The position numbers and the translations under genes were made by a program. From Anaspis maculata (taxonomy: Eukaryota; Arthropoda; Insecta; Coleoptera; Scraptiidae), in the NCBI GenBank assembly GCA_949128115.1, contig OX421966.1, positions 31,265,042 to 31,329,041 of the forward strand: a stretch of DNA of 64,000 nucleotides, read 5' to 3'. Below, piece by piece: positions 11,080 to 24,605 of this stretch. Each line of letters starts with the position of its first letter. Positions within the stretch are counted from its first letter, which is position 1. The notes under the pieces were generated by a model. That model made no database searches. It was not told the origin of the DNA and saw nothing but the letters and a program-made list of their open reading frames with translations.

Positions 11080-12840
11080 CTACTTACTGGCCGCGTAGTT
11101 GCAGCAATATTATAACCCCGAATATGACATTTAATAAAAAAAGGTTCCTTTTGCACGGTTGCTTTTAAAGGTATCTAGAACCGAACCTTCACTAGAACCC
11201 TTTCAGAAGAGAAGCCAAAAAGATTTCTTAGGGTGGCAATGGGCCCTTCAAAGTTGAGGGAGAAAAAATTCCATAGTAAAACCACCGTTTATTAACTTTA
11301 CTTACAACCACTATGGTAATTGATTCATTACATACCTAGTAGGAGGTCGTGAAGTGACCCATTGCCGACCTCCCGAGAAAGTGAAGAAATGGTAGCTTTA
11401 GAAGGGAAATTCCACAATATGCATCCAATCAAACAATAAGTGTGTTAATCAGTATTTCCTGAACCACGTTTCAGCAAAATTAATCGGCTCATCTGGAAGT
11501 TATGGAAAAAAGTTAATTTTCAGATTTAAACTTTTGAACGCCTGTAATCCTGCAAGATGAGTACATGGTTGTGAGTAAAATAGTATACATACTCTCGACG
11601 GTGAATACATCATTCCAGCTTCGGGCTAGAGCCTCCAGGCAAGTAATGATGTACTTCCCGTCTCGGTATGTAATATACTACTTCGTAATCGTTTCATTGA
11701 TACATAACGCGCAAAGTAATACACAATCAAAAATATAAGTTCTGCATGACATTTGTCAAAGTAGTGTCAAAATTCACAAGAAATTCGAGTTTTATCTCAA
11801 TTTAAGCAACGATTACGAAAAACGCTGTTCGACACACGAGCGCTATGCTTTTTCAGGCCCTCAGCTTCTTTTGCAGCATTCCGTACCGCTTGATTTTTTA
11901 CTAAGAAAAATTGCCAGTTAAAATTTTACGAAGTACTGACATTTAACGTGGATTTTTTTTTGTTTTTGCTTAAAACGTCAACTGTTGATGTCTATAACAT
12001 ACTCCGTACTTTGTAACGAGTATCATGCGAGTATCAGAGCTGATACAGATGACAATTCTGGCATCAATTCGAAAAGAAGCAAGAAAAAATATCAAAAATG
12101 TTGATTTTTCGACAAAATTGCCGATTGTACACAAATTCATCCTATTTTTTTTTCATTTAGGTCTCATTATTTTCAAAAAAACATAGTTAGTGAGTGAGAA
12201 AAAATTGAATCCATCATGGACAATTTTTTCAGGGTAAATTTTTTTTAGACGAACCGTGGCCTCATGATGGCAAACGAGGCTTCGGGCCTGAAAACGCCCT
12301 CTTGTATCGAAAAATACTATTTCCGTTCGCATGTGCTCCGATCACCCGGCAAAAACAAATCCCGTCAAACCAATAAGAAAAATTCTCTATCGCATTTGTT
12401 TTTCGCAGAAATAATTACCGAGAGAGACTAAGGAACAACCTGCCTCCTTATATACTACGTATTAGATGCTACCGAAAGAATAAGCATGGGGCGTAGCCCA
12501 CGAGTCTACCCTAGTCTTTGATATGAACTACGCAATGAAATAAATGTCGTGCTCCAAAATTTCACCCTTTTTCAAAAGCGAGTTCAAAACAAGAAATATC
12601 ATAGTCCGGATGTTAAGAGCCATAATACCACCACCACCACCTTGCATTCAATGATTAAGCAGTGCCGTTTGGTACGAGTGTTGTTCATACCCATGCCTTA
12701 ATTTTAAGAGGTGTTGCCAGGATGTCGGTCCGTGCAGACGCCGTATACAGGGTGATCAAAAATGCAAAAATTCCAATTCATGAACCAAGAAAGTTGGAGT
12801 GATGAAAATTAGCATGTAGATTCAAGAAATTGATGAAGCA
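11080..12840. other. Intergenic sequence, no gene recognised
   Basis: No open frame of note and no recognised element. Near 11590-11680 there is a TATACATACT/GTATATTA-type inverted pairing. Confidence 0.35.
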
Positions 12841-13460
12841 TCGCTTTTGTGCTGTGCCCAGCCTTAATAATAAAAAGCGAGCAAAATACTCGAGTTCCAG
12901 TCATTCAAGATTTATTTGGAAATCATTGAATATAAACTTGAAACATCTCTACCCTCGTCTCCACCAGTACTTCCTAACCTCTTCACAATTCTTCCTCCTC
13001 TTTTGAAACTTTTTCGGTCTCCAATGTAGCCATACTGAGACCAAATACAGAGATGTTCAGAAGTTTGGTTCACAACTTCTTTTGAGCCCCAAGAGAGGAC
13101 AGCGATAAAAATCTATGATAGCATCAGTTTGGCCCCAGATATGTCCAACCCGATAGAAATTTCTACTGTATGCCTCAGGCAAGGTATCAAAAGTGGGTGT
13201 TATGGCATGCAGCAACCGCTTCGTCCATATCGCAAAGAGATCTTTTTGCGCCGTGTGCAATAATCATCGACTTGCAAAAAGATATTTCCCCCACGACATA
13301 CCTGATTTCTAATTTTCGATGTCAAATCAAGTCTTGTACATGTATCTATCTTATAACCTTCAACATCATTTAAGAAATGAAGTGTTGCTTCTGCGCCGTG
13401 CCCAGCGTGGGCCTTGAGTAATAAAAATGAACAAGGTACTTAAGTATTCTAGGTCCATTA
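12840..13460 (+). repeat. Diverged direct repeat pair
   Basis: The segment near 12840-12910 (TGCTGTGCCCAGCC, then AATAATAAAAA) recurs in diverged form near 13385-13450 (GCGCCGTGCCCAGCG, then AGTAATAAAAA). The sequence between has no identified function. The unit may be an old retroposed or transposed copy. Confidence 0.4.
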
Positions 13461-13852
13461 CATTTTTCCGCCTCGCGCCTCGGACATTTCAACTTTTCCG
13501 ACATTTCACTCCGACCTCCCATCACTATCTGTGGCGGTTGTCAGCAATGTCAGTAAGGTGAGGTGTTCGAGATTAGCTCTGCATAAGATTCTTGTTACGT
13601 ATGTGCAGCCCAAATTAGTTGACCACGAGGTTGACCAGCAGCAGCATGGTTTTGTGCATGGTCCTTCTAGTTACACAACAAAAAAGAAAAAAAACAAGGA
13701 GCCTTGTTTAAATACAAAAAAAAACGTAATAAGAAACAAAAAAAAACAAGTTTTTTTTAACCCACGACTCTGTTTCCGCGACCTATAGCGAGCACTCGGT
13801 TAGGCGCGAAGACTCGGGCGGATGATTAAGGAAAAATGAACTGCGCATCAAT

Positions 13853-14931
13853 GGGATGTTTTCAGCGTAGTTGAAGAAACTCTGCTAGATGTCCCTAGTG
13901 GTTCGTAAGGGGCTTGGGAACATTTGTGTTCTGTATGTTGACAGCTCAACCGACTGCTTGTTGTCGTTCAAAATTGAAATGTAACCCAAAAAATTTAGCG
14001 ACGTTTATCAAAAGTGTCAAAGTCTGAAGTGTTGAGTTTCGCTGGCCATTCTTTGTTCGTTGAACAATAACAACGAACGTGAACTGCAGCAAAACCATGC
14101 CTGTAAGGTCAAGGAATAAGAAAGTGCAACTGACGCTACTTAATTTTGAATTCAACACTTCGCCGAAGTGCTCGTCTGAAGATGCTCAACAGAGTTTAGT
14201 TTGGGTGTTATGGTTCTGGTCTCCTCCTGCTTCCTGCTTTGTGTGAAAGAAAAGGCGACATGAGAATACGAGTTAGAATCATTGATAAAACCTGGTAGTT
14301 TTTACATAATCTTGTTTATTAAAAACGTTCCTAAAATAATTTGCATGGCTTTCACTCGACCTCCTCGCATAGCGCGTTGAAGTTTACGTTCAATTCAGTG
14401 GTTGTGGCTACTCTCTGGTTGTAGTCTGCAGTCTGCACTACACCTTCTAGTCTCTTCAGGCTCTCAAGCTACGAAGTTATCCACAGAACCATTTGTGGCC
14501 GCGCCTTCCACAGGGTGCGTGCTTCTTTCTTCTTTGTGTGAACAGAAATGTATACCGCAATTTCGTCACATCACCCAGCAATAAGAAAATTGTGTTCGAA
14601 GTTCAATCGATTTCTATTATTGTATCTTCATTTATACCAAGCTGTTCAGCACCAAGGAGCTTCCGTACAAAGGCCGTGCGTGATGATACGGGAATGGGAA
14701 ATCTGGAACTGACAACAGCTGCCACATAGACAATTTAGCATTCGGCATATTTGGCTACGACTCTATGGCAACGACCGCAACCTGTTGCAGAACCGTCACA
14801 TTCAAAAATCCCGCTGAAATATCATGGCAGCCAAACTGCGTCAGTGTCGCCAATTTATGATAATTGAATGTTTCTCAGCCCCTTACGAACTACCAGGGAC
14901 ATCTATTGAGAACCTGTCAGGAAAACATCCC
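13853..14931. mobile_element. 1.08-kb inverted-repeat element E1
   Basis: It begins GGGATGTTTTC and ends GAAAACATCCC, with similarity continuing for about 75 bp (GATGTCCCT, GTTCGTAAGGGGCT). AT flanks both sides, and the matching arm at 24040 reads CAATTGA without it, so the duplication is 2 bp. No transposase frame is visible. Confidence 0.8.
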
Positions 14932-15049
14932 ATTGAAATGGACCACCCAAAAATTTCAGTCGAATTCAAAATGTCGTAGCTTCAAAGGAGGTTGACTAAT
15001 TTCAAAACTTTTTTATTCCTTGGATAGCTTATTTATTGTGCTATAAGAT

Positions 15050-18000
15050 GCTACATTCCATTTTTGGTACAATGTTTTGTTATCATTTATACAGGGTGTT
15101 ACACTAAGGTACTGCAAAATTGTAAAGTTTGGATCCCTCCCAATCGACGAAATTTTTTTTGAAATTTTTTCTAACCTGTTCTACTGTTGCAAATTGATCA
15201 CAATGAGTTGTGCTCTCTCAGAAACAGCTGTCAACTTATGGGGGTACTTGCACAACTTTTTTTTATTGGCTAAATGGATAGTGTGGTAGAAAATAATGTA
15301 TCCGTATTTTTTCTATATACAAAAAACTAAACAAACAGCATTGTTGGATTGAAAACCTAAAAAAACTGTTAGAGTGGCATAACCATATTTGAAAAATACA
15401 GACATGAAAATCCCACTGAAGTTTTCCAACTGTTACCAACCATTTAAAAAAAAAAACGAAAAAATTTTTGCAACGAGTGCTTCCACTGTTAATTTGGGAG
15501 AAACTACTAGGGTATAGGGGCTATAGGGGTGAGGGGTAGACATAATAAGAGATCAATATGGACCACCTTTTCAAACACATAACATGTTACAGTCGTAGAA
15601 ACTTATTTTAACTTATCAAGAAACAATTTATTCTTGATAGGGCAGAGCAGAAGTTGATAATTTAGTGGAGGGTGAACGTCAGATTTTAGGGGTTGGTTCG
15701 CAAGAAGTGATGGATCAGCACCACTTTGAACATACCGTGTCAGAAATTCAAAAAAATTCCCCGTTTATTTTGATCGTTATTCAACTTTGAATTTTCAGTC
15801 ATTTTTCGAAATGCTAGGGGTGGTTCTAATGGGGTCTATGAGATATTTTGACCTGCTCAAAGTTATGGCAAGTATAACCCTAGAACCACCTCGTGGCGTC
15901 AAAATAAACTGCTCAACAACTGAAATGACGGTATCGAAAATGTTGTCCTTTTTCAAAAATACGTAACTCAGGATCGACACAACCGATTTGGAATTTGTTT
16001 TCACAGTTTTTTAGATCCATTTTTCAGCAATCCATCCCATTGACGAGATTTTGTGTATTAATTTCAATTATTTTTTTTTACAGAGTGGAATATGAAACAT
16101 TGCAAAATTGTGCTGAGTTCTACCGATCCCCGTTTCTTTGAGATTTTTTTTCTAACTCTAATGAATTATTCATAAAGCCTGATGTCTAATCTCGGAACGG
16201 TTTTTTAATTGTCCAGATCAGAAGTCCAACAATGACGATATGATTTTTTTTTACTCTCCCGGCCCACCAGAATCTGTTCACGGGGTAAAAAGATAGGAAA
16301 GCAGTTTTGCCAGAGAGGAAGACTCGAGAACCGTGGGTCCGATTTCGGAAATTTTTCCTCTAAAAATTAATTCAATCTTTTCTCCAACTTTTATTCCCGG
16401 CATGTCTGCACCTGAAATGAATATTTCATGGAGCTCATCGCATGTCGCATGTTTGCACTGCAGTTTTCTCAAATAGGGCATTTTCCTGGCCATACTGCAC
16501 ATGTGCGAGGTGCAAGTAATGGCGGGATATTGAAAACAACCGGACAAACTAATGCACTTACGCAGATTTGTCATGAACAAAATTTCTGCACAGATGAAAT
16601 ATTATAGCATATTTTGTCTCAAAAATAGACTAGCCTTGGAAATCTACCGCGTTATATTACATTACAAGTGCATTAGAGTAGGATTCAAAGGCTTTTGTCC
16701 GGTTTTTTCAAAAAGCCCGCCCATAATTCAGCGCATGTCCCTGAAGTGATTGCTCAGGACAAGCCCCTATTCACAGAATGTGCAAATTTCATTTTGAAAA
16801 AATTACGGTCGGGAAACCTCAACCGTGTCGATTTTGAAAATGGGTCTACAATTTGGAAATGGTCTCAATCGTCATAGGGGACCTCAAAACGGATATATCC
16901 GTCGAAATCTCGGGAACGAATCTTAGCGCGTTCACAATACTTCCCCTCCTCGTTGGGTGGTGGGTCGGGAAAGTGAAAATATCATATCGTCATTGTTGGA
17001 CTTCCGATCTGGAAAATTCGAAAACCGTTTTGAGATTACACATCAGGCTTCATGAATAAAATTTTTTTTACAGAAACGGGGATCGGTGGAACTTTTTGCA
17101 CAATTTTGCAACGTTTGACAATCCACCCTGTAAAAAAAGTAATTGAAATTGAAAACAAAATCTCGTCAATGGGATGGATTGCTGAAAGATGGATCTAAAA
17201 AACTGTGAAAACAAATTCAAAATCGGTTGTGTCAATCCTAAGTTACGTCATTTTGAAAAAGGCAAAATTTTCGATACCGTCATTCCAGTTGTTGAGCAGT
17301 TTAGATCCACCTTTTGCTCATTGAAGCCCATACTTGCAATAAATTAGTTCTGTGACTACCGACATTTCACCCAGTGGCGGACTAAGGGAATTCGGGGCCC
17401 TGGGCGGAATTGTGAGATGGGGCCCCCGAGGAGTGTAAGTTGAGAATATGAAGGAGGGCCGGCAGACTGTTTGGCCCGCCTCACCCCCTGCCGTGATAGA
17501 ACAAAAGCCAAAGAAACAAGAAAAATGAGTTGTTTGGAATGTTGACTCATATAAAACCTACTCGTATATGCAAAATTAGGAATAATATGGATTTCTAGTA
17601 CCTGCAGAGCGTAGACAAGACGATTTAGTTGTTGGTCTTCCCCCTCTTTTGGAAATGAATAATAAATTACAAAATTTCGAAGGCTTAAGGCCCCTGGCAC
17701 TATAATATCCGGGGCCCCTAAAGCCTAAAGTGAAAATAATTCCTAGAGATTCCGTGATACAGACACACCTCTATTGCCTGTGTGTAGGCCCCCAAACCCG
17801 TTGTCATGGGCCCTGCCAAGGTAAATTTAAAATGAAAAAAAAAAATGTTACTCACCCAATACAAGTACCTAGCTAATATGCAAAAAAAATGACCATTGAG
17901 GGAAAAAATTGGAATTTTTGGATTTTATCCCAATTTTTTTGCAATATTCTTTACAAACAAGAGGAAGTGGGGGCCCCATCAGATGACTGAGGCCCCGAGG

Positions 18001-18479
18001 CCCGGGGCGAACCGCCCTCACCCCCCCAGTCACCCTCTCTAGAGGGTGAACCGTTGAGTTTAGAGGATTGGCGCAATGATAAAGTTTGATCACCTCATCA
18101 AGGGCTACAACACATCAAACTTGAGCCAAATCCCATAAGGAATGTGCGGGGTCCTTTTCATCCTGTATCGTTCTGACTTGAAGTTTTGGCTTCAACACAA
18201 GCCCCATAGGTTGGAGATCGATCAACATTGAGAAAAGTTATCACCGAAAGCCTGAAACTACTTTTTCCCGTTTTCTCTGTAATTAGAGGAGATGGGGGTA
18301 AACTTGAAAAACCGTTCCGAGACACGGGTACCTATACCAGTTCCCCAGGACAGGTTAGAAAAAATTTCAACACTTTTTCGTCGATTGGGAGGGATCCAAA
18401 CTTTTACAATTTTGCAGTACCTCAATGTAACACCCTTTATAAATGATAACAAAATATTGTACCAAAAATGAAATGTAGC
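15050..18479. mobile_element. 3.4-kb inverted-repeat element E2
   Basis: It begins GCTACATTCCATTTTTGGTA and ends with the inverse, the arms continuing through CAGGGTGTTACA and CAAAATTGTAAA to about 130 bp. The flanks are AT, and the undisturbed arm near 23930 (AAGATATAG) gives the empty site. Inside is a second large palindrome (15895-17310). The left single-stranded portion (15180-15890) and right portion (17310-18350) have no recognised genes. Confidence 0.8.
15895..17310. repeat. Large palindrome inside E2
   Basis: Arms of roughly 370 bp (15895-16260 and 16930-17310) match in inverse orientation, with landmarks CAACTG(A)AATGACGGTATC, TCCATCCCATTGACGAGA and ACAATGACGATATGAT. The 670-bp centre has one minus-strand open frame (16580-16278) preceded by a CAG, not recognised as any protein. 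Confidence 0.75.
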
Positions 18480-18547
18480 ATATTAGTATGCGAGCATAGG
18501 TCTTGCCGTGTGCAGCTTCGTGAAGATATATAGAGTTATGTCTTAAT

Positions 18548-20289
18548 CGATTCCTGGGGGATCAAGGACTATGAAATATGATGGTGGAATATTGGCATTT
18601 ACTGCAGGCAAATATGGTGGAGGCGCCAAGATGGGCTTCATCTGGTAATAAAAAACTGGCTGTAGCTTGTTTGTGTTTCAACGGATTTCAACATCTGACA
18701 CGTCATTTTGTAAACAAAAGGATTTTCTTCTCACTTCATACCTGAATTTACAAACGTCATTCCGTGAAACTGTCAAAATTGTCTTTATAAGATATGCTAA
18801 TATCCGCCATTTTTTGAAGGTTATCCGATATTTTTGAAACCTGGCAGTATCATAGATCTTGAGGTACTCTTTCCGAATTTCTACTTTTCCACTTCGTATC
18901 TTTGCCGTTTTGGCCGCCATATTGGAAAGATGGCGCCCAAAAAACAGTTTTTTGTCAATATCTTCAATTTAACTGACTCAAGATTGAAACGTGTATATGC
19001 AGAGAAAAGCCCATTCAATTCTCTACAATTTGACATATCAGTCATTCATGTGCGATTTATGGTTCTTGAGTTAAAGCTTTCAGTACTTCCGGAAGCATCA
19101 ACTTTCGACATTCAATCAGCATGTTAAATTGATACCACCGTCATGTGGTAAGCAAATTAACCATATATAGCTTTCGGCCATTAACCATAGATGATGAAAA
19201 ATTTAGACAATCGATCATGTTGATGTTATTTGAGTAATTACAGGGTGAACTGTGAAAGTGAATTGACTTTGGAAAGAAATAAAGGTAATATAGCATCTGA
19301 AGGATATCAGATACATTCGAAACTCATTATTATGATAAAATTTGGGTACAATATTTAGAATATCCACTTTTTCACTTCGTGTTTTTGCTGTTCTGGCCAT
19401 AATTTTGAAAAAATGGCTTTCAAAAAACATATTTTCGGAAAATTTTCGAAAAATTTGTCATAAAATCTCAGGTTTCATATCAAAAGTGAAGGTCTATTAA
19501 ATTCTCTAAAATTTGACATCTGAATCACTCATGTGCGACTTACGGTTCTCAAGCTATACCCTTTCAAAGTCACTTTTCCCTTAGAGTTCACTCTGTAGCT
19601 GCACAACAACCGTTACCATGATTGATTTTCTGGATATTAATGTTCTGTGGTTGACAACTCATCATTATTTATGGTCAATTTGATTGCCACGTGGAGCTAA
19701 GATCAACTTAATATGCTGATTGGATGACAAAAGTTGATGCTTCAGGGAGTTCTAGAAGCCATAACCCAAGAACCGGAAGTAGCACGTACACGAGTAAGGT
19801 GTCAATCAAATTGTAGAGAATTGAATAAGCTTCCATTCGCATACAAACGCTTCCACCTCACATTGACTGAAATGAAGACAGTGACAAAAAACTGTTTTTT
19901 GGGCGCCATCTTTTCAATATAGCGGCCAAGACGGCAAATATACGAACTGGAAAAGTGGAAATTTGGAAAGGGCACCTCAAGATCTATAATACTGCCAAGT
20001 TTCAAAAATATCAGACAACCTTCAAAAAAGGCCGGAATTTAGCATATCTTATAGAGACAATTTTGACAGTTTCCCGAAATGACGTTTGTAAATTCAGGTA
20101 TGAAAAAAAAAGATTTTTTTTTTCTACAAAATGACGTCCCAGATGTTGAAATCCGTTGAAGAACAAACGATCTACAGCCAGTTTATTATTACCAGATGAA
20201 GCCCATTTTGGCGCCTCACCCATATTTGCCTGCAGCAGATGTCAATATTCCACCATAATTTTTCATGGTCCTTGATCGCCCAGGAGTCA
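18548..20289. mobile_element. 1.74-kb foldback element E3
   Basis: It begins CGATTCCTGGG and ends CCCAGGAGTCA. The inverted arms run about 640 bp (18548-19190 and 19625-20289) with landmarks ATCAAGGAC, CAGATGAAGCCC, AATTTACAAACGTCAT and AAACTGTTTTTTG. AT flanks both ends. The centre (19190-19625) is unpaired and non-coding. Confidence 0.8.
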
Positions 20290-20409
20290 ATAATAGAGTA
20301 TTATACTTTTGAAACATTTTCTTTTTTTCGATGAAATCAGAAACTATATTGAAAAATAACTGACCCGTATTTTTTTATTCGGCCATATATCGTATCGTTT
20401 GGCCGCAAT

Positions 20410-23400
20410 GGACCTCGGGCATCACTTTAATTTGGAGGACCAACAAACAAACGAACAGACTCGCGCGCGCTTGACAACTAACGTCAAAACATAACCTTTT
20501 CATAACCTACAAATTTAAAGTTGGTCTTACTCGATTTATTTTCCTTGTGTGCTTTGCAGAGCTAGGTGTGTACCTACAGTGTGATTCAAGGGTTCGTCGT
20601 TGTCGATTATAGCCTTTCTGGCGGTTTTTGCGAAAATGATAGGCGAATATTTCCATGGATTTGAGGCTTGAAATGGGGCCCGAGGCAGGCTATCTTGCAA
20701 AAATCCGCGTGCTTGGCGAGGTTGCTATCTACACAGTCATGGATTCTGAATTTCTGAATGTTCCGATGACCTCGCAATGTTTCCCAAGATAACTACGGCG
20801 ACATTCTGGATTTCTGATTTTCAAGCGTTGTTCCCAGACCTGACAGAGACTCGAGGACTTCAAAAGTTTGAAAAGCTGATCAAAAAGAATTCTACCATCG
20901 ATTTTATTACTTACTTCATTATTTAAGTATAATTTTGTCACACCGAATTTCTTCAAAAACAAACCAATTTTAATAAAACTAATAAATATCTACATCTGTT
21001 TATTTTTGCTTTCTATGTTTGAATCTATGTTAGATAAAAGTACCACAGAATGGGGGAATAATTGCAAACGAAGTGCTTTGTTGGGCAACATCCTTGTTGG
21101 AGGGTTTCCATTTCCACAATCTCTTCTTGACTGATGTAACCAATTTCCTTGTGTTTGGCAAGAGTTCACCTATGTCCTTCGATGCCTCTGAAACAGCATA
21201 TAGGGTAACTTCCAGTATGCTTTTCCACCTGCACAACAAATCGAGTATTATAAATTACGTATAATTTATAATAATATACATACTTTTGTCACAGAGACTC
21301 CGTCCAATTTGAAAACATTGTGATCAATAATTGCATGCAGCAGCGGAATTCTGAACACAACACTACAGCAGCTGTGATGATAGCAACCATGCATCACATT
21401 CAAAATATGCACCAGGATTCTGGTTGTTGTGTATAGTCACAGCTATCGTGACATCTGTTTGGAATCCCGCTGTGGAGGCATGAGTAGAAATTATGTCTCT
21501 GCTCTCTGGTTGGATCAACACTGCAAGAGCTTTTTCCCTTTCCGCTTGGAGTGCAGGACCTACAAAAAGAGATATTTATGCAAAACATGTAAGGACCTTG
21601 TTGTTAGGTGCTGCACAGTAAACAGTGTTGGTAGTTACCTTGGTATGAACACGAACTGATTGTTACTACACATAATTAGACTACACATGACTGTGTAGAA
21701 AGCAATCTAACAAGCGGATTTTAGCCCAGGCGCCAGGGAGCAAAAATCAGCTCAATAAGGAAATAATTGTTTCCTGGCTGGAAACTAGCTTAAAACGATC
21801 TGTGTAGCTTAGGTTTTGACATACCAGTTTCCCCCCTTTCGGAAATGTCGGCGTCATGTCGCCATCATCAACAAGAAGTGCACCAGCGTGGTTTTTACCG
21901 AATATCTTGATTTTGGGCCATCTGACAGCAAAAGATGTAAGAAGTCATTTTGAAACCAACGAAATTCCCTACGGAATAGTTTTTAAATGACTTTTCTGCG
22001 ACCTATGGTCTTTGAGATAGAGCTTCTGGAAGCGAGAGGCATTGTCGTAAAAGCTCCATGGCCACTTGACTCGAAAAACTAAAATGTCGATGTGACAAAA
22101 AAAATTCAAATTAGGATTTCTCGAGAATCCTCCATGCTATAGTTGCGGTGATGGTCTTCAACTCTTTCTCTTGAACCGTTGATTACGAATATAGAAAAGT
22201 CCAAAACATCACATTGTACATATACAGGGTGTACTGAGGGAATCAAATCAGACCAGAGAAATTTTACATATTTCTCCGATTTAGCCTATATGCGACACTC
22301 TAAGCACCTAACACGAGTCCAATATCGATATGAATTTGCTCTGTAAGCTTCACTTGATACACTAAAGAAGTGGTAAGCTCACAGCTTCACTGTAAAATGT
22401 TTTGAAGGCCCTCTGAAATCATAAAAATATTAAAAATTTACAGTACCAAGGAATGTATCTAACAGTATATTATATACCAAGGGACCAAAGTGAATTTTCA
22501 ATTTGGGGATTTGGACCCGAAGGGCCCTTGAGCAACAAACTTCACCCAAGGGATCAAAAATTCACTTTGGTTTCTTGGTATATAGTATTCTGTCACATAC
22601 ATTTCTTGCTACTGTAAATTTTGATGATTTCAGAGGGCCTCCAAAACATTTTACAGGAAGGCTATGAGCTGACCACTTCTTAAGTGTATCAAGTGAAGCT
22701 TACAGAGCAATGCATATTGATATTGGACTCGTGATAAGTGCTTAGAGTTTCGCATAGGCTAAATCGAAGAAATATGTCAAATTTCCCTGTTCTGATTTGA
22801 TTCCCGTAATACACCCTGTATATGTACAATGTGACGTTTTTGACTTTCCAATATTCGTAATCTACGGTTCAAGAGAAAGAGTTTAAGACCATCACCGCAA
22901 CTATAGTATGAAGGATTCTCGAGTAATCTCATTTTGATTTTTTTTTGTCACATCGACATTTTAGTTTTTCGAGTCAAGTGGCCATGGAGCTTCCACGACA
23001 ATGACTCTTGCTTCCAGAAGCTCTATCTCAAAGACCATAGGTCGCAGAAAATTGATTGAAAAACCAAACTGTAGGGAATTCCATAGGCTTCAAAATGTCT
23101 CCTCACATCTTTTGCTGTCAGATGACCCAAAATTAAAGATATTCGGCAAAAGCCACGCTGGTGCACTTCTTGTTGATGATGGCGACATGACGCCGACATT
23201 TCCGAAAGGGGGGAAACTAGTATGTCAAAACCTAAGCTACACAGATCGTTTTAAGCTAGTTTTCAGCCAGGAAACAATTATTTCCTTATTGTTTTCGCTG
23301 GCGCCTGGGCTATTTTTGCAAGATAGCCTGCCTCGGGTGGGTCCTCTTTCAAGTCTTCAAATCCATGGAAATATTTGCCCACCGTTTTCGCAAATACTAC

Positions 23401-23637
23401 GACGAATCCTTGAATGCACACAGTAGGTACACATCTGGATCTGTCTGTACGAAGCCCATCGACACCACACAACAAAAATAAAACGAGGAAAGGACCGACT
23501 GAACTTCAAATTTGTAGGTTATAGAGGTTATGTTGATTGTTGGTCCTCCAAATTAACGCTTGACACCTGTCATTCTGTCAAACGTGGGTCTGTTCGTTTG
23601 TTTGTTGGTCCTCCAAATTAAGTGATGCCCGAAGTCC
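20410..23637. mobile_element. 3.2-kb inverted-repeat element E5
   Basis: The ends are near-perfect inverted repeats, starting GGACCTCGGGCATCACTTTA and extending about 50 bp through CAAACAAACGAACAGAC. It lies in the centre of a MITE whose solo copy at 39468-39792 reads CGCAATAAATAAACG there, giving an empty site with a 2-bp AT duplication. It holds a nested 1.6-kb palindrome and about 1 kb of unassigned sequence (20710-21715). Confidence 0.85.
21718..23316. repeat. 1.6-kb giant palindrome inside E5
   Basis: Arms of about 780 bp (21718-22500 and 22558-23316) face each other over a loop of about 57 bp. Landmarks present in both arms are AGCCCAGGCGCCAG, GGAAACAATTATTTCC, TCAAGTGGCCATGGAGCTTC and CCAAAGTGAATTTT. 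A TATACAGGGTGTA/TACACCCTGTATA pair at 22226 and 22812 marks a further nested unit. The open frame at 23001-23426 is part of an arm. Confidence 0.85.
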
Positions 23638-24309
23638 ATAAATAAACGAAATTCCTATATTTTGCCTATTTCTGACGTCATTTACACAGGCAGTATAGGC
23701 GGTGACTCGCTGTGACGTCAGAAATAGTTGATGTTATTTATTTATTGCGCCCAAACGGTACGGTTTTTGACTGAATAAAAAAACACGGGTCAATTATTTT
23801 TCAATGTAGTTTCCATTTCAATCAAAAATTTTTTTTAGTATAATACTCCATTAGGACATATCTCTATATATCTTCACGAAGTTGCACACGGCCAAGCCTT
23901 TTTTGACCCTATGCCCCCAGACTATATCTTATAGCACAACAAATGAGCTATCCAAGGAATAAAAAAGTCTTGAAATTAGTCAACCTCCTTTGAAGCTACG
24001 ACATTTTGAATTCGACTGAAATTTTTGGGTGGCTCATTTCAATTGGTGCGCAGTTTATCTGCGCCCCGCTGAACTAAATGCACCAAGATCGGTTCTTTTC
24101 ATACGATTCTTTAATCGAATCAAACTCTATTGATTACGATTCAATTCGATTAACGCTAATCGATTCACTGACAACATTTGGACATCCCTACCCACAGGCC
24201 TCTATCAAAATCACTGTTACGGCCCTGTATTCTATTTTGGTGTTATTTTTTACCTCGCTTCGATCATCATCACGTGCTTTTGCTCTGCGACCTGCGACCA
24301 CTCACTATC

Positions 24310-24605
24310 AGTTGTTCTGCTTCTGAGGCAACTTGTTATTGTCCCCTTTCGACACAACCATCGATAAAATACCCCGAAGTAGATTGTGTTCAGTCCGACT
24401 GCGGCCACACATCCGTGACGTCACTGCGTTACCGCTTATTTATGGGTTTCTCAGTGCGCCATCAGCCCTTTATTGTTTGAGAACTGAAGCCGAAGCACGT
24501 GCGTCTCCACAACAAGTCAGTCTTATTCATTACTGTGGATTTAATTCACACTTTTACCTTTCTTATTCTTATTTTCTTCTTATCTTATTTACAGACAAAA
24601 AAATA
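24310..24605 (+). promoter_or_regulatory. ADSL: ADSL 5' leader with probable 5'UTR intron
   Basis: A good acceptor (pyrimidine tract then TTTACAG, AG at 24593-24594) lies 11 bases before the ADSL start codon. A possible donor is GTCAGT at 24516. The leader therefore probably begins in an upstream noncoding exon. A CACGTG E-box is at 24496-24501. The reading frame stays open 5' of the ATG, but that part lies across the presumed intron. Confidence 0.5.

Larger units (their letters stand above)
13839..24055. mobile_element. Nested cluster of inverted-repeat elements (outermost element)
   Basis: The outer ends are inverted copies: AACTGCGCA at 13839-13847 and its reverse complement at 24047-24055. 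The arms then match over about 200 bp, including AAATTTCAGTCGAATTC and TTCCTTGGATAGCT. The left arm is interrupted at 13853-14931, 15050-18479 and 18548-20289. The centre is a MITE interrupted at 20410-23637. Only about 740 bp belongs to the outer element plus its central MITE; the remaining 9.5 kb is later insertion. Each interruption is bordered by AT, and the uninterrupted opposite arm gives the empty site. Confidence 0.85.

Noticed and set aside
16278..16580. Minus ORF preceded by a CAG, possible exon
   Set aside because: It lies in the centre of a transposon palindrome, has no recognisable domain and no partner exon.
17372..18030. Possible hAT element starting CAGTGGCGGAC
   Set aside because: No matching inverted right end or 8-bp duplication could be established.
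24333..24605. Upstream ATG extending ADSL by 91 residues
   Set aside because: The extra stretch crosses a strong 3' splice site (TTTACAG) and a pyrimidine tract, and does not resemble the family N-terminus.
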